DNA of 7,157 bases from Dehalococcoidales bacterium. Its GTDB lineage: Bacteria; Chloroflexota; Dehalococcoidia; Dehalococcoidales; ARS1013. The stretch covers positions 1 through 7,157 of the forward strand of contig DAOVGW010000052.1 in assembly GCA_030672225.1 (NCBI GenBank), in the 5' to 3' direction. The position numbers were made by a program, and so were the translations under genes. Below, in pieces: positions 1 to 6,055 of the stretch. Position 1 is the stretch's first letter, and every line of letters starts with the position of its first letter. Under the pieces are notes generated by a model. It ran no database searches. It had not been told where the DNA came from and saw nothing but the letters and a program-made list of their open reading frames with translations.

Positions 1-1993
1 TGTAGCTGTCCTTGGCATCGACAGTAGCCGCTAGAGCGTAGATTATACTCAGTGCTTTTGGCCGTGCCTCAAGTTCGGTGCCGATAAGGGGTGTTCCTGG
101 TTTTAGCACATCTGACGATAGGCAGGTCCGATTCCGTCCCGTGTGTTTAGCCCGGTATAATGCCGCATCAGCACGGGCAATGATTTCCTCTTTCATGACG
201 CCATCACTCGGCCAATTGGCGATACCGAGGCTGACGGTTATCGGCATTGTCCGGAAGCTTGTCTTTGACTCTATTGTTTTGCGAATACGCTCGGCGACCC
301 GGTAAGCGTCGTCAAGCCGGGTCTCAGGTAGAATGATGGCAAACTCCTCGCCACCATAACGAAAGGCCAGGTCTATGCCTCTAATTGAGCTTTCTATGTA
401 CTTGCCAGCTTGCCGTAGAACCTGGTCTCCGGCTAGATGTCCGTAAACATCATTATAGGACTTGAAAAGGTCTATATCCAGTATTATTAAGGAGAAGCTG
501 CTGCCGAAACGGGAACCTCGGGCAATCTCTTGCTCCAGGCGCTCGTGGAAGTGGCGGTGATTATATAGTTCTGTTAGCCCATCGGTATTTGCCCTTATCG
601 TGGCCTGGGTGTAGAGCTGGGCATTTTCTAGTATAATGCCGGCTTGATTGGTGATATTGGTCACCAGTTCAATATCTTCGTGAGAATAAAGCCTGCCTGA
701 CCGCTTTTTACCGAGGGCTAGAATGCCAATAAGTTTATCCCGGCTCTTAAGCGGGTACAAGAGCCCTAGACCAGATGTAGTTAGCCGCTCCTTCTCTTCC
801 TGCCACAACCCCTTGAATTCCGGGGTGTTATCAATTTGCTCCGGGTGAAACGGGCTGCCTTTCCTATCCAGCCAGACTACTATTGGGCTGTCAGCATTGA
901 ATCTAAGCTCATCGCTTAACTCGCTTTTAGCTTTAGGGTAGGCAAACTGCACGGTAAAATCACCGTTATCATTATCCTGGAGTAATAGGCTGGCTTGGGT
1001 GATGCTTAGGGCTTTGGTCATTGTTGGCAACATCTCCTTGGCCAGTTCGTCCAGGTTAAGGATGTGACCCATCTTACTTGAAAAGCCGAGTAGTGCCTGG
1101 CGGTAATCATAGGTTTGCCGGTAGAAGAGGCGGTCTACGCCTTTCTGGATAGCCTGTCTTAGTGGGCGAGCCGTTACAATTAGCAGGAGGATGATTAGGG
1201 ACGCAAATAATATAGTGCTGACTGCCGGCTGTGCCGTTAAGAACCTGTAACCAATGAGTATGGCACCTGTGGATATACCAATGAGAGCGCTGATTAGAAT
1301 GGCATATGTCAGCCCTCTGCGTGCCACCAGCTTGATATCAAGCAGGTGATATCTGGAAATGGCGTAGGTAATTATTAGTGCATTGGCAAGGTTGCCAATG
1401 TGGTCTATGGGTAAGCCGGCTAGGGCGGGCGTAAGCGGCGTAATATAGCTAATAACTACCAATATGCTCCAGCCGACGATTAAGTACATTGTTCGGTTGC
1501 GGTCAACGTGGTCTATTGAACTACGGTATCTCTGCGCTAGCATCAGCATTACACTAGCGAGAAGGGGCACTAGGACAACCATTAGAACGTAGTCCCAGGG
1601 CTTGATTTCATGGTATAGGAATCCATCAACCATATGGGCATCCTTAACCACATAACCGCTAAGGCAAAGTGCCAGGATAGTTAAAACAAACCCATAGCCA
1701 AGATACAGCCCTATGCCACCTGGTTTGTTATTGTAAGCCCTAACGAAGTGATAGTAAGCGACTACTACCCACGGTATTGCCGCGATAACCAGCCCATTCC
1801 AGAAAATTAGATGCTGGGAGGAGGCGGAAGGATTGAAGATAAGCAAAAAAGTAAAGAGACTCCATACCCCAGAAGCGAAAAGGAATAGGGCAAATACCTT
1901 CTCTACTCGTCTTTTCGCTTGTTGTAAGACTAGTATAAATAGGGCGGCAAACGTTAGACAGCTGATAAGCGGTATTATGGACCATAAATTCAT
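1..1993 (-). CDS. 7TM sensor - GAF - GGDEF - HD-GYP cyclic-di-GMP enzyme, 3' end cut by window
   Basis: Reading from the ATG at 1993, the frame stays open for 664 codons to the left edge. Residues 1-215 hold seven hydrophobic segments resembling the 7TM region of histidine kinases. Two further membrane segments follow (about 230-250 and 258-274), then a GAF-like region (about 310-465). The GGDEF domain starts at TDGLTELYN (470-478), has metal-binding Asp in LDIDLFK (D506, D508) and an intact GGEEF (547-551), and carries the product-inhibition I-site RGID (538-541) five residues before it. Cyclic-di-GMP synthesis with feedback control is therefore expected. The last visible residues, ALAATVDAKDSY, match the opening helix of HD-GYP phosphodiesterases, so the whole protein is probably bifunctional; the HD and GYP motifs lie outside the window. 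An AGAGGG ribosome-binding site precedes the start and a good promoter lies upstream. No histidine-kinase core is seen. The signal sensed is unknown. Confidence 0.93.
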   Translation of the reverse strand, partial: MNLWSIIPLISCLTFAALFILVLQQAKRRVEKVFALFLFASGVWSLFTFLLIFNPSASSQHLIFWNGLVIAAIPWVVVAYYHFVRAYNNKPGGIGLYLGYGFVLTILALCLSGYVVKDAHMVDGFLYHEIKPWDYVLMVVLVPLLASVMLMLAQRYRSSIDHVDRNRTMYLIVGWSILVVISYITPLTPALAGLPIDHIGNLANALIITYAISRYHLLDIKLVARRGLTYAILISALIGISTGAILIGYRFLTAQPAVSTILFASLIILLLIVTARPLRQAIQKGVDRLFYRQTYDYRQALLGFSSKMGHILNLDELAKEMLPTMTKALSITQASLLLQDNDNGDFTVQFAYPKAKSELSDELRFNADSPIVVWLDRKGSPFHPEQIDNTPEFKGLWQEEKERLTTSGLGLLYPLKSRDKLIGILALGKKRSGRLYSHEDIELVTNITNQAGIILENAQLYTQATIRANTDGLTELYNHRHFHERLEQEIARGSRFGSSFSLIILDIDLFKSYNDVYGHLAGDQVLRQAGKYIESSIRGIDLAFRYGGEEFAIILPETRLDDAYRVAERIRKTIESKTSFRTMPITVSLGIANWPSDGVMKEEIIARADAALYRAKHTGRNRTCLSSDVLKPGTPLIGTELEARPKALSIIYALAATVDAKDSY

Positions 1994-2066
1994 TTGATAA
2001 CTGCCCTCTGATACTTACAATACTCGGCGTGACTAGAAATAACAATCATTATGTATTATTAGGCTA

Positions 2067-2095
2067 ATTATGGCTATCGGCTTTAGCTTTGTCAA
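2067..2095 (-). promoter_or_regulatory. sigma70-like promoter of the cyclic-di-GMP enzyme
   Basis: Read on the minus strand, a perfect -35 TTGACA (2095-2090) is followed after 17 bases by CATAAT (2072-2067), five of six matches to the -10 consensus. Transcription would begin near 2060 and leave a leader of about 65 bases before the ATG at 1993. The match is seen directly; its use is inferred. Confidence 0.6.
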
Positions 2096-2196
2096 TAGGT
2101 GTAGGAATGGGCTGGTATATATGATTTTGTATTAGAGTTCTCGTTGAAGAGAATGATGCGTATCCCTTTCGGCTTGCCGAAAACAGAGAGAAAAGA

Positions 2197-2490
2197 GTGG
2201 TACGTCCTGTGGTCATAGTCGAAGACCTGACCGAGCCGATGCTAACTGATTTGTGGAACGGGTGCAAACCGGAAGAGGACTCCTGGGATGATATCTATGG
2301 TGGGGTACCGCACATTGTGATAGTGATACTAGAAGTGAGTCGTGGAGCAGGAGTTCCCAGAAGAGCCTCAATCCAGTACATACGAACGTACCAGGGCCAG
2401 GTGAGGGTACCACAAGGGCTAGCATTGAAGAAGTCTGTACTCTTGATGGAACGGCTGCACAGTATGGGCGCTTACTACCTTGCCGAATAA
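2197..2490 (+). CDS. hypothetical protein, 97 aa, not recognised
   Basis: This is the only plus-strand ORF I consider plausible. It uses a GTG start with a weak purine-rich stretch (GAGAG) a few bases upstream, and ends in TAA 47 bases before the convergent E1-like gene's stop. The protein is soluble-looking and mixed in composition. It begins MVRPVVIVEDLTEP, has an acidic patch KPEEDSWDD (about 24-32), a hydrophobic strand PHIVIVILEVS, and ends LHSMGAYYLAE. There are no membrane segments and I recognise no family. The frame is open without a stop back to 2125 and reads protein-like there (for example RVLVEENDAYPFRLAENR), but the only possible earlier start is an ATT at 2131. The gene may thus be longer with a rare start, a remnant that lost its 5' end, or chance. 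A possible extended -10 (TGG plus TATATA, 2113-2121) lies upstream without a good -35. The opposing 119-residue minus-strand frame looks like a shadow. Confidence 0.4.
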   Translation: MVRPVVIVEDLTEPMLTDLWNGCKPEEDSWDDIYGGVPHIVIVILEVSRGAGVPRRASIQYIRTYQGQVRVPQGLALKKSVLLMERLHSMGAYYLAE

Positions 2491-2537
2491 AACCAGCAGT
2501 TGCGTCCCAGTGGATCAGGCTCTGGGAAATAGTATGG

Positions 2538-3341
2538 TCATGAAACAGTTCCGACGACCAACTGTCGGTCAACCAAGTCGAAATATGTATACTTGGGAGC
2601 CTTGGGTATATCTCTTCTAAGAATTACGTTGATTGCCTCACTGGCAGCCAGAATCGAGGCCAGCCCCACACCTATGCTAGAGGTCGGTACATATCTTTCA
2701 CCGGCAATGATTTCCTGGATCACAGTAATATCTGCGGCGTATGATGGTATGATAGGTACGATTCTCTCTAGAGGTACCTTTAGCTTTTCAGTGTCGTCTA
2801 TATCTACATTCAAAGGTAAATTGTTGTACTCTTCGAGAGTAAGCCCTTGGGGGTCGAAAACCACCGTGATAGCCCCAAATCCTATGGCGGCGGCAAAAAG
2901 ATAATGTATCCCCCTATGTCGAGCCGCTCTCTGTAAAAGAATGGACTCCCTGAACAATCCATAGTCCATTGCATCAATCACAAAATCACAGTCGTTGACA
3001 AAAAGATTTGCGTCATTCTCGGTCGTTATGCCGGTATTGCTGTAAAATATCTGGGCCTGTGGATTGATGTCCTTGATTTGTGCAAATACCACCTCAGCCT
3101 TGTTTTGACCTAAATTGAACATGGAGGAACCAAACTGCCTGTTAAGGTTACTTTCTTCAAAGTCTCCGGGGTCAGTAATCTTCAGTCGGCCAACACCAAG
3201 CCTTATCAGTCTTTCCGCTGCTAACCCGCCAATGCCACCCACGCCGGCAATGGCTATGGTGGACCTTCGAAGCATATCCTGCTCTGACTTCGTGAAAAGT
3301 CCTATGTTTCTGCTGAAGATGGCTCTATATTGATTGTCCAT
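2538..3341 (-). CDS. ThiF/MoeB/HesA-family E1-like adenylyltransferase
   Basis: The protein has 267 residues and one Rossmann-type adenylating domain of the ubiquitin-activating E1 superfamily, which uses ATP to adenylate a C-terminal carboxylate or similar substrate. The N-terminus FSRNIGLFTKSEQDML supplies the conserved Arg (R11). The nucleotide-binding loop is GVGGIGG (33-39), followed by D57 of ITDPGDFEESNLNRQ, which contacts ribose, then N67/R68/Q69 and K81. The second acidic motif is VIDAMD (D123, D126). The only cysteine is C118, just before the VIDAMD strand. The two CxxC zinc pairs of MoeB and ThiF and the usual thioester cysteine are absent, so it probably adenylates or binds nucleotide without forming a covalent thioester. 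It is alone: no ubiquitin-like substrate, E2, JAB protease, ThiS or MoaD lies nearby, and the pathway cannot be named. The start is ATG with only a weak GGAA upstream. It is distinct from full MoeB in lacking a rhodanese domain. Confidence 0.88.
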   Translation of the reverse strand: MDNQYRAIFSRNIGLFTKSEQDMLRRSTIAIAGVGGIGGLAAERLIRLGVGRLKITDPGDFEESNLNRQFGSSMFNLGQNKAEVVFAQIKDINPQAQIFYSNTGITTENDANLFVNDCDFVIDAMDYGLFRESILLQRAARHRGIHYLFAAAIGFGAITVVFDPQGLTLEEYNNLPLNVDIDDTEKLKVPLERIVPIIPSYAADITVIQEIIAGERYVPTSSIGVGLASILAASEAINVILRRDIPKAPKYTYFDLVDRQLVVGTVS

Positions 3342-3498
3342 TGGCTAATTTCCAATCCAACCTAAAGATTGTCCCGCATATTTGCAGGTCATTCTATCAT
3401 TATAACTGTGTAACTGTTTTTGCCGGGCAGCACCAGCCCAGGGTGCTGCCCGCTTTACAAGTATTGCAACAGCAAGACAACCTAGGCTGAGAAGTTAG
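3342..3498. other. intergenic region between GH3 and E1-like genes
   Basis: This 157-base gap contains the hairpin at 3424-3452 and a TATAAT hexamer (minus strand, 3404-3399) ahead of the E1-like gene. No acceptable -35 stands at normal distance, so the promoter of that gene is uncertain. I see no small gene or RNA here. Confidence 0.4.
3424..3452 (-). terminator. strong hairpin after the GH3 gene, possible terminator without U tract
   Basis: Arms GGGCAGCACC (3425-3434) and GGTGCTGCCC (3442-3451) are perfectly complementary, extended by one C-G pair to 3424/3452, with a 7-base loop. It starts about 47 bases past the GH3 stop. On the minus strand the hairpin is followed by an A run, not a T run, so intrinsic termination is only a guess. 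It could equally stabilise a 3' end or block a converging polymerase. Confidence 0.45.
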
Positions 3499-5130
3499 TT
3501 ACACTTTTACCTTTTCCTCCTCTGTCCTCACCGTTACTTTGCTGGCAGTATTGACCAAAAAATCCACGACATCATCAGACGGGTTAATGTGAGGTGGCTT
3601 CAGGTGAACTAGTTCAGCACCGGCTGCTTTCTGCCGCAGCTTATAGAGCTTTAAGGCATTTTCAGGCAGCAGGGTGACCTCTAGTGGTCTTAAGCCGGTA
3701 AACGATTCCAGATCAGCATAGGGAGTATCCAGTTGCTTAAGCTCCTCATGGACGAGGGCAGAGACCTGCTCGGCGGTAATATGTCCGTTTTCCTCGAGTT
3801 CAATGTATAGGTGTAGAGTTGGCTTTTCCTTAACCTCTTTGCGTGCCATCCAGCCCTTATAGGATAGTCCCGTGTTCTCTATAGCCTGCCAGATAACCTT
3901 TTCTGATAGCCGGGTGAAACCGGCAATGTCAATCTGGTCGTCTATACGAGAGAGAAAGGCCATCTGCGGGATGTCTATGTTGAGCGCTTCGTTGCGCAGT
4001 GCCGTTATCTTAATCAGGTGCCCCAACCTATATCTAATAAATGGGCCACCGTGTAAGCTGGTGATGACCAGCTCATAGTTACCCGGCTTAACCTCGTCTA
4101 GCAGATAGGTTTCCGGCTGGTATGTCGGGTCCTGCCAGGATTTGATGCTTTCTTCCTCGGGGATAAACTCAAAGAAGTTGAGATGAGGGATGAAGGTCAT
4201 GCCCTGATAGTCCCAGGTCTGCATGGCTATGATAGAGGCCTCGGTGCAACCGTGAAAGTCCAGCGGATATCTGCCCCACATCTCCCTGATTTTTTCTCTA
4301 TATACTGAGCCGTCGATGCCAAATGTGATTAGTCCCTTAAGCGTCCACAAGTCTTTAGGCATTAGGGGACGGCGAGCCAGCTTACTTTTAGTAAGCCCTT
4401 TTGCCAGCCGGAGTAGTGCTTTGGGTCTTTTAAGCAGGGCCTTTAGGTTTGTCTTTCTGCCTTTCTGGCTGAAGCGGTCGCCTATGGCTACGGCGACACT
4501 GGATAGGGAGAGGCATACATCCAACCCCTCAGATAGGGCTAGCTCGAAGCCCTGCTGTATTCTCTCCTCAAAGGACATTCTCTCTGCCGCTTCTATTGGT
4601 GGTAGGAAGTCAAACAGTTCGCAGGGGAAGGCGTGAGCCAGTGAGCCGGTGGCATAGGGTGGGGGCGCCATCCCGTAGAGGGCCTTATCCCACTCCTTGA
4701 AGGCAATTTCTCCCCTCTGTTTGCAGCTGGAGAAGAACAACAGGGCGAATATTAGCGTCTCTATCTCGTCAAGCTGCCGGCCGGTAACAGGTGCCCACCG
4801 GTGAGAATACTCACCAGATTTACCTGAGGTGTATTGCCACAGGATTGGTTTCCTGGGCAGTACATCCATCCTTCGTTTCAGGAGGTAAGGGGCGTAATCG
4901 GCATAGGTGGTAAGCGGAACCTCCTCCCGGAGCTCCTCCACGCTACTTGGGCTGGCTCCGTTTGTTAAATGGCGGCCCAGTTGGCATTTCTTTAGTAGTT
5001 CTAGTTGCTCTAGTAGCAGCCGCCGCTGAATCCTCATAAAATCCTCAAGACCAAGGTCAATAAAGCCGCAGCATTTCTGCCATAACTCATCATACTTACC
5101 CTGCTTAAATAGTTCAGCCAGTTTACTCAT
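3499..5130 (-). CDS. GH3-superfamily acyl-adenylating enzyme (GH3 auxin-responsive promoter family)
   Basis: The protein has 543 residues, the usual GH3 length. GH3 enzymes belong to the ANL adenylating fold; plant members adenylate jasmonate or auxin and join it to an amino acid, while bacterial substrates are mostly unknown. The N-terminal region (LEDFMRIQRRLLLEQLELL, 28-46) is helical as in the family. The phosphate-binding segment is YTSGKSGEYSHRWAPVT (100-116). The adenine/acyl site is FHGCTEAS (292-299) in place of the common Y-x-x-TE. The motif RYRLGHLIKI (366-375) corresponds to the family YRxGD, here with His at the Asp position. The C-terminal lid domain (about 400-510) includes LSRIDDQIDIAGFTRLSE and ends near NALKLYKLRQKAAG. 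No signal peptide or membrane segment is seen. An ideal ribosome-binding site fixes the ATG start, which overlaps the stop of the upstream 62-residue gene as ATGA, so the two are co-translated. Substrate is not inferable. Confidence 0.88.
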   Translation of the reverse strand: MSKLAELFKQGKYDELWQKCCGFIDLGLEDFMRIQRRLLLEQLELLKKCQLGRHLTNGASPSSVEELREEVPLTTYADYAPYLLKRRMDVLPRKPILWQYTSGKSGEYSHRWAPVTGRQLDEIETLIFALLFFSSCKQRGEIAFKEWDKALYGMAPPPYATGSLAHAFPCELFDFLPPIEAAERMSFEERIQQGFELALSEGLDVCLSLSSVAVAIGDRFSQKGRKTNLKALLKRPKALLRLAKGLTKSKLARRPLMPKDLWTLKGLITFGIDGSVYREKIREMWGRYPLDFHGCTEASIIAMQTWDYQGMTFIPHLNFFEFIPEEESIKSWQDPTYQPETYLLDEVKPGNYELVITSLHGGPFIRYRLGHLIKITALRNEALNIDIPQMAFLSRIDDQIDIAGFTRLSEKVIWQAIENTGLSYKGWMARKEVKEKPTLHLYIELEENGHITAEQVSALVHEELKQLDTPYADLESFTGLRPLEVTLLPENALKLYKLRQKAAGAELVHLKPPHINPSDDVVDFLVNTASKVTVRTEEEKVKV

Positions 5131-5315
5131 TTTCGGACCTCCTTGATTTTAATTATTTGGCTTTTGCCTGCCGTAGGCAGCTTATAAAGGTAACCACACT
5201 CTTTCTGTTTGGCACTAGCATTGGTGTTTCCTGCCGGTATATGCCATATCCCTGAAACAGAATCAAACAGGTGTATTATCAGGAAACCAAGTATGCCCAG
5301 CGCTATGTAAGTCAT
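5127..5315 (-). CDS. small membrane protein, 62 aa, coupled to the GH3 gene
   Basis: The N-terminus, about residues 1-24 (MTYIALGILGFLIIHLFD and on), forms one hydrophobic helix without a cleavage motif, so it is likely a membrane anchor. The remainder is a short, lysine-rich polar tail (KKEC-like patch, then KSQIIKIKEVRK), predicted cytoplasmic by the positive-inside rule. A GGGAGT ribosome-binding site sits five bases before the ATG. The stop overlaps the GH3 start by four bases (ATGA), which argues that it is translated. It may tether or regulate the GH3 enzyme, or act as a leader peptide whose translation controls GH3 output; neither is shown. I recognise no family. The tail contains a short palindrome (5168-5180) coding LPTAG that could be an inserted repeat, so the original C-terminus may have been different. 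Confidence 0.6.
   Translation of the reverse strand: MTYIALGILGFLIIHLFDSVSGIWHIPAGNTNASAKQKECGYLYKLPTAGKSQIIKIKEVRK
5137..5144 (-). promoter_or_regulatory. ribosome-binding site of the GH3 gene
   Basis: The minus strand reads AAGGAGGT six bases before the ATG at 5130, a near-perfect anti-Shine-Dalgarno match. It lies inside the last codons of the 62-residue gene and supports both the chosen start and translational coupling. Confidence 0.85.
5168..5180. repeat. short palindrome CTGCCGTAGGCAG inside the 62-aa gene
   Basis: Five-base arms CTGCC and GGCAG surround GTA. Very similar CTGCC-rich palindromes occur as dispersed repeats in many environmental bacterial genomes, from memory. With a single copy in this window I cannot show that it is a repeat family. 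Confidence 0.3.
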
Positions 5316-5370
5316 AATTTACTCCCAGTTCAACTATTACCACACCTACTTAGCTATGGGAAGGTTTTGT

Positions 5371-5390
5371 GTTCTAGAACAATGTTCTAG
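5371..5390. promoter_or_regulatory. GTTCTAG operator-like palindromes upstream of the membrane peptide/GH3 operon
   Basis: A perfect ten-base palindrome GTTCTAGAAC (5371-5380) overlaps a second inverted repeat, CTAGAAC-AAT-GTTCTAG (5374-5390). That gives three GTTCTAG half-sites in 20 bases. The site lies 56 bases upstream of the 62-residue gene's ATG and just past the terminator of the preceding gene, where an operator would be expected. The binding protein is unknown. Spacing (GAAC-N3-GTTC) differs from the Gram-positive LexA box, GAAC-N4-GTTC. Confidence 0.5.
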
Positions 5391-5407
5391 TGAAGCTAAA
5401 AGCTCAT

Positions 5408-5436
5408 AAAAAAACCCTCTCCTTTGGTGGAGAGGG
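5408..5436 (-). terminator. intrinsic terminator of the RHH/coiled-coil gene
   Basis: On the minus strand an eight-base perfect GC-rich stem (CCCTCTCC, 5436-5429, with GGAGAGGG, 5422-5415) closes a six-base loop and is followed by seven T (5414-5408). It stands about 58 bases past the stop at 5494 and separates that gene from the GH3 operon. Confidence 0.88.
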
Positions 5437-5493
5437 GGGCAGAATGTCTTTTGGGGAATCAATTAAATGGTGCTGATGAAGTCGATTAGGAAG

Positions 5494-5925
5494 CTATTTC
5501 CATTTGATTTTAACTTCTCTACCTTCTTCCTCAGATGTCAGGTCACCTTCTAGCCCATCCAGCTTTTTGGCTAGCTCCTTTAGGTCATTGCCCGGCGACT
5601 GTTTGCCCATCTCAAGTCCGTAGCCGATAAAGAAGTCAAGGAAGCTTTTGAGGAGTCTCCTGGTGTCCTGCTGGAGGGCCTGAATCTCTTCCTTGGTGAC
5701 ATATTTTTGTTCTCTTACTTTGTCTTCCTTTAAGAGGATAGCGCTTATATCTTGCTTTAGAGATTCAATCTCCTTCCTGGTTATATATGGTTGCTCTTTG
5801 GCTTCCTCTTTCAAACAGCTGTCAATCAGGAAGTCAATAAATTCCGCCTGGCTCATATCGCCGCGGTTATCGTCGATTTTCTTGGTAAGCTCTGTCGGTA
5901 CTATCAGCATCCGTTTTTCCGACAT
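5494..5925 (-). CDS. ribbon-helix-helix-like protein with duplicated coiled coil
   Basis: The protein has 143 residues. Residues 5-40 (RMLIVPTELTKKIDDNRGD, then SQAEFIDFLIDSCL) have the strand-helix-turn-helix look of ribbon-helix-helix (CopG/MetJ-type) domains, which dimerise and bind DNA through the strand. Two similar helical units follow: EQPYITRKEIESLKQD (from 44) and EQKYVTKEEIQALQQD (from 72). Their offset is exactly 28 residues, four heptads, which suggests an internally duplicated coiled coil. The tail is acidic (SEEEGRE) with a basic end. No catalytic motif is seen. A strong ribosome-binding site (AAAGGAG, 5940-5934) stands eight bases before the ATG, and its own intrinsic terminator follows, so it is probably a single-gene unit. 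A role as a transcription factor or as an antitoxin-like oligomer is possible, but no toxin gene is adjacent. Many similar proteins are annotated only as hypothetical. Confidence 0.75.
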   Translation of the reverse strand: MSEKRMLIVPTELTKKIDDNRGDMSQAEFIDFLIDSCLKEEAKEQPYITRKEIESLKQDISAILLKEDKVREQKYVTKEEIQALQQDTRRLLKSFLDFFIGYGLEMGKQSPGNDLKELAKKLDGLEGDLTSEEEGREVKIKWK

Positions 5926-6000
5926 GAAAACCTCTCCTTTAAGCTATGCCCCTATCGCTAGTAATAATTATCAGGACAGGGACATCTTTTAGGCTATACT

Positions 6001-6044
6001 CCTAAGCAACCGGTGCCGTTGCCGGCTCAATCTGGTTTGCTTGG
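6001..6044. repeat. imperfect inverted repeat between the winged-helix and RHH genes
   Basis: CCTAAGCAACC (6001-6011) pairs with GGTTTGCTTGG (6034-6044) apart from a shifted base on each side. Between them is a smaller self-complementary element, CCGG-N8-CCGG. It sits just past the winged-helix gene's stop but lacks a following T run on the minus strand. It may be a weak 3' structure of that gene or a leader structure of the RHH gene. Confidence 0.3.
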
Positions 6045-6055
6045 TAACTAATAGC

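Noticed and set aside
1740..2045. 101-residue minus-strand ORF
   Set aside because: It is out of frame with the membrane sensor, which accounts for the same DNA with clear transmembrane and domain structure.
2153..2218. Short plus-strand frame starting ATG ATG just before the 97-residue ORF
   Set aside because: It ends at a TAG after about 21 codons, has no clear ribosome-binding site and no recognisable motif.
2213..2572. 119-residue minus-strand ORF overlapping the 97-residue plus-strand ORF
   Set aside because: Its composition (many Ser, Arg, His and Pro) looks like an antisense shadow, and it overlaps the end of the E1-like gene.
2538..3341. Bacterial ubiquitin-like conjugation (Bil-type) defence system
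   Set aside because: Only the E1-like component is present; no ubiquitin-like, E2 or JAB gene is visible and the E1 lacks a catalytic cysteine.
3399..3404. TATAAT as the promoter of the E1-like gene
   Set aside because: No -35-like hexamer stands 16-18 bases upstream and no TGN extension is present, so the call is too weak to list.
5371..5390. LexA/SOS box
   Set aside because: The GAAC and GTTC halves are three bases apart instead of the four in the Gram-positive consensus, and no SOS gene is near.
5494..5925. Toxin-antitoxin pair with the RHH-like protein as antitoxin
   Set aside because: The gene has its own ribosome-binding site and terminator, and neither neighbour looks like a toxin.
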